From: JADKIH01 sp964595205
GTDB taxonomy: Bacteria > Bacteroidota > Bacteroidia > AKYH767-A > 2013-40CM-41-45
Length of the DNA stretch: 64,000 bases
Direction of reading: 5' to 3'
Assembly: GCA_964595205.1 (NCBI GenBank)
Contig: CAZQOQ010000003.1
Coordinates: forward strand, 1-64,000
Part shown: positions 63,040 to 64,000 of the stretch, piece after piece
Layout of the letters: every line of letters begins with the position of its first letter
Numbering within the stretch: the first letter of the stretch is position 1
Translations under genes and position numbers: made by a program
The notes under the pieces: model-generated
The model's database searches: none
What the model saw: only the letters and a program-made list of their open reading frames with translations
Told to the model about the DNA's origin: nothing

Positions 63040-63075
63040 CAAAAGGCCGACGCTCAAAGATTCCGCCGAGCGGGA
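63040..63075 (+). repeat. REP-like inverted repeat, right copy
   Basis: Inverted partner of 61415-61450, 33/36 matching bases, ending exactly where the second 41-bp direct repeat begins. Confidence 0.9.
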
Positions 63076-63116
63076 TGTCGTCGAAGCTGATAAAATTGTA
63101 GTCGGTCCGGGCTAAA
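63076..63116 (+). repeat. 41-bp direct repeat, copy 2 (right edge of insertion)
   Basis: Matches 60777-60817 at 40 of 41 positions, including the codons for the last residues and stop of the T9SS gene, here out of any gene. Confidence 0.95.
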
Positions 63117-63131
63117 TCTTCGGTGGGTATA

Positions 63132-64000
63132 TCAACCTCCTTCTATACTTCGATCAACAAAATACATATCAATCTCACCCTTATTCTTCGCTTCAATCTT
63201 TCCGCGATAGGTACATTCGAATTGATGTTTGATTAATTCATACGTCGAGCCGGAGATATTCACCTTTCCTGCCTCTCCTGATGTCTCCATTCTCGAGGCA
63301 GTATTCACGGTATCACCCCAGATGTCGTAAGCGAATTTTTTTATTCCTACAACACCGGTGATCACGGGTCCGGTATGAATTCCAATACGAATTTCAAAAA
63401 AAGGACTTCCTGCAGAACTCTTTTCGGCAGAGTAATCACTAATAAATTTCCGGATTTCCAGCGCTGCATGAACCATGTCGATCGCATGAGTTTCATTCTC
63501 GACCGGGATTCCCCCGGCACACATGTAGCTGTCGCCGATGGTTTTAATCTTTTCGAGGTTATTGGCTGAAATGATCCGGTCAAACTCGCTGTAACAGTAG
63601 TTTATTTCCTTCACAAGATCCTCCGCACTCATCGTTTCACTCAGCCTTGTAAAGTTCTTGAAATCCGTAAACATTACGGTGACTGAATCGTACTTCCGGG
63701 CCTGAACCTTTCCTGTTGCCTTAAGTTCGGTAGCCGTTTCAAACGGGAGTATGTTCAGCAATAATTCATCGCTGCGTGTACGCTCTTTATGAATACTGGT
63801 ACTGGTTGCCCACAATTTTTTAATCTTGTCCTCGTATTTTTTCTTCTCTGCAGCAAAGGTCTCCATCTCCAATTGAAGCTGTAAGACCTGCTCATTCAGT
63901 TTATGTTTTTCCTTTAAGGCAGTCTCGCCCATTTGCCATACCTTCCTGTTTTTTTCCTCCAGTTTACTTTTTTCAATTTCAATTTGTTTACCCTGTTGAA
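63132..64000 (-). CDS. Class III adenylate cyclase, 5' part outside the window
   Basis: The C-terminal 289 residues or so of a longer protein; the frame is open to the window edge, so the N-terminus is missing. A coiled coil (KHKLNEQVLQLQLEMETF and upstream) leads into a cyclase domain with the metal Asp in VMFTDFKNFTR, the Lys of KTIGDSYMC and the Asp of YDIWGDTVNTASRME. The Lys/Asp pair specifies ATP, so cAMP is the expected product. In Bacteroidota such domains usually follow TPR or 7TM sensor modules; which one is outside the window. The 3' end is next to the insertion. Confidence 0.9.
   Translation of the reverse strand, partial: QQGKQIEIEKSKLEEKNRKVWQMGETALKEKHKLNEQVLQLQLEMETFAAEKKKYEDKIKKLWATSTSIHKERTRSDELLLNILPFETATELKATGKVQARKYDSVTVMFTDFKNFTRLSETMSAEDLVKEINYCYSEFDRIISANNLEKIKTIGDSYMCAGGIPVENETHAIDMVHAALEIRKFISDYSAEKSSAGSPFFEIRIGIHTGPVITGVVGIKKFAYDIWGDTVNTASRMETSGEAGKVNISGSTYELIKHQFECTYRGKIEAKNKGEIDMYFVDRSIEGG

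Larger units (their letters stand above)
60818..63075. mobile_element. AT-rich insertion carrying RAYT/REP and IS200-like elements
   Basis: A 2258-bp segment bounded by 41-bp direct repeats. It is visibly richer in A/T than its neighbours. It contains a short secreted ORF, a decayed RAYT gene, an IS200-like transposase with nested inverted repeats, a 33/36-matching inverted repeat pair (61415-61450 and 63040-63075) and two palindromes. Removing it and one repeat copy rejoins the T9SS gene and the cyclase gene as convergent neighbours. Confidence 0.65.
62779..63131. other. 353-bp non-coding stretch at the right edge of the insertion
   Basis: Holds the right inverted repeats of the IS200-like unit, about 175 bp of AT-rich DNA with no recognised feature, a perfect 22-bp palindrome (63009-63030), the right REP copy (63040-63075) and the second 41-bp direct repeat (63076-63116). 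The cyclase gene ends 15 bp after that. Confidence 0.7.

Noticed and set aside
1..64000. rRNA and tRNA genes
   Set aside because: No rRNA-like stretch or tRNA cloverleaf pattern was recognised by eye; a covariance-model search would be decisive.

Overview
The window comes from a member of the Bacteroidota, probably a Chitinophagales/Sphingobacteriales-type lineage. The evidence is a type IX secretion (T9SS) component (PorQ), several proteins with T9SS type A C-terminal sorting domains, a Bacteroidota-style SPOR domain, repeated -7 boxes of the form TAnnTTTG with few Shine-Dalgarno sequences, and gene sets typical of the phylum (MoxR/DUF58/DUF4129/RDD; RAYT/REP elements). No rRNA, tRNA or CRISPR array was recognised.

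Layout. (1) 0.1-10.5 kb, minus strand: an 11-subunit complex I operon nuoA-B-C-D-H-I-J-K-L-M-N with no nuoE, nuoF or nuoG, ending in a small Pro/Ala-rich protein. (2) 10.6-17.5 kb: an RDD protein diverging from a tightly overlapping SpoIIM-like/DUF4129/DUF4350/MoxR/DUF58 operon. (3) 17.6-32.3 kb: housekeeping and envelope genes (RDD, MsrB, SPFH protein, pyrR-pyrB, DUF1569, OmpA, a very large BNR-repeat protein, acyltransferase-3, a lipoprotein sulfatase, a PEGA lipoprotein, a LamG/T9SS protein). (4) 32.4-41.2 kb: rpsA, ispH, cmk and porQ on the minus strand, then uvrA and a LOG-family gene on the plus strand. (5) 41.9-55.4 kb: an envelope/signalling/exopolysaccharide region with a SPOR protein and OM barrel pair, a large hybrid kinase, a lone receiver, then TPR+barrel / CotH kinase / HEAT / processive GT2 genes in one operon, a convergent membrane-anchored unknown, and an NtrC-like regulator that lacks its DNA-binding domain. 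(6) 55.7-60.8 kb: a small membrane protein and two large T9SS cargo proteins. (7) 60.8-63.1 kb: an AT-rich insertion bounded by 41-bp direct repeats, with REP-like palindromes, a dead RAYT transposase and an apparently intact IS200-like transposase. (8) The window ends inside an adenylate cyclase gene.

Two things stand out. First, the 41.9-55.4 kb block reads as a two-component-controlled, synthase-dependent polysaccharide export system: an inner-membrane processive glycosyltransferase, a HEAT scaffold, a secreted CotH kinase and a PgaA/YaiO-like TPR+barrel exporter. I do not recognise this combination as a named system. Second, the first 38 kb carries at least nine loci of short degenerate tandem arrays in intergenic DNA, with 7-bp and 8-bp units in which variation is confined to fixed unit positions. 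Three loci are inverted pairs of 8-mer arrays facing each other across roughly 50-95 bp. None was seen after 38 kb.

All calls come from reading the sequence and recalled family knowledge; no searches were run.
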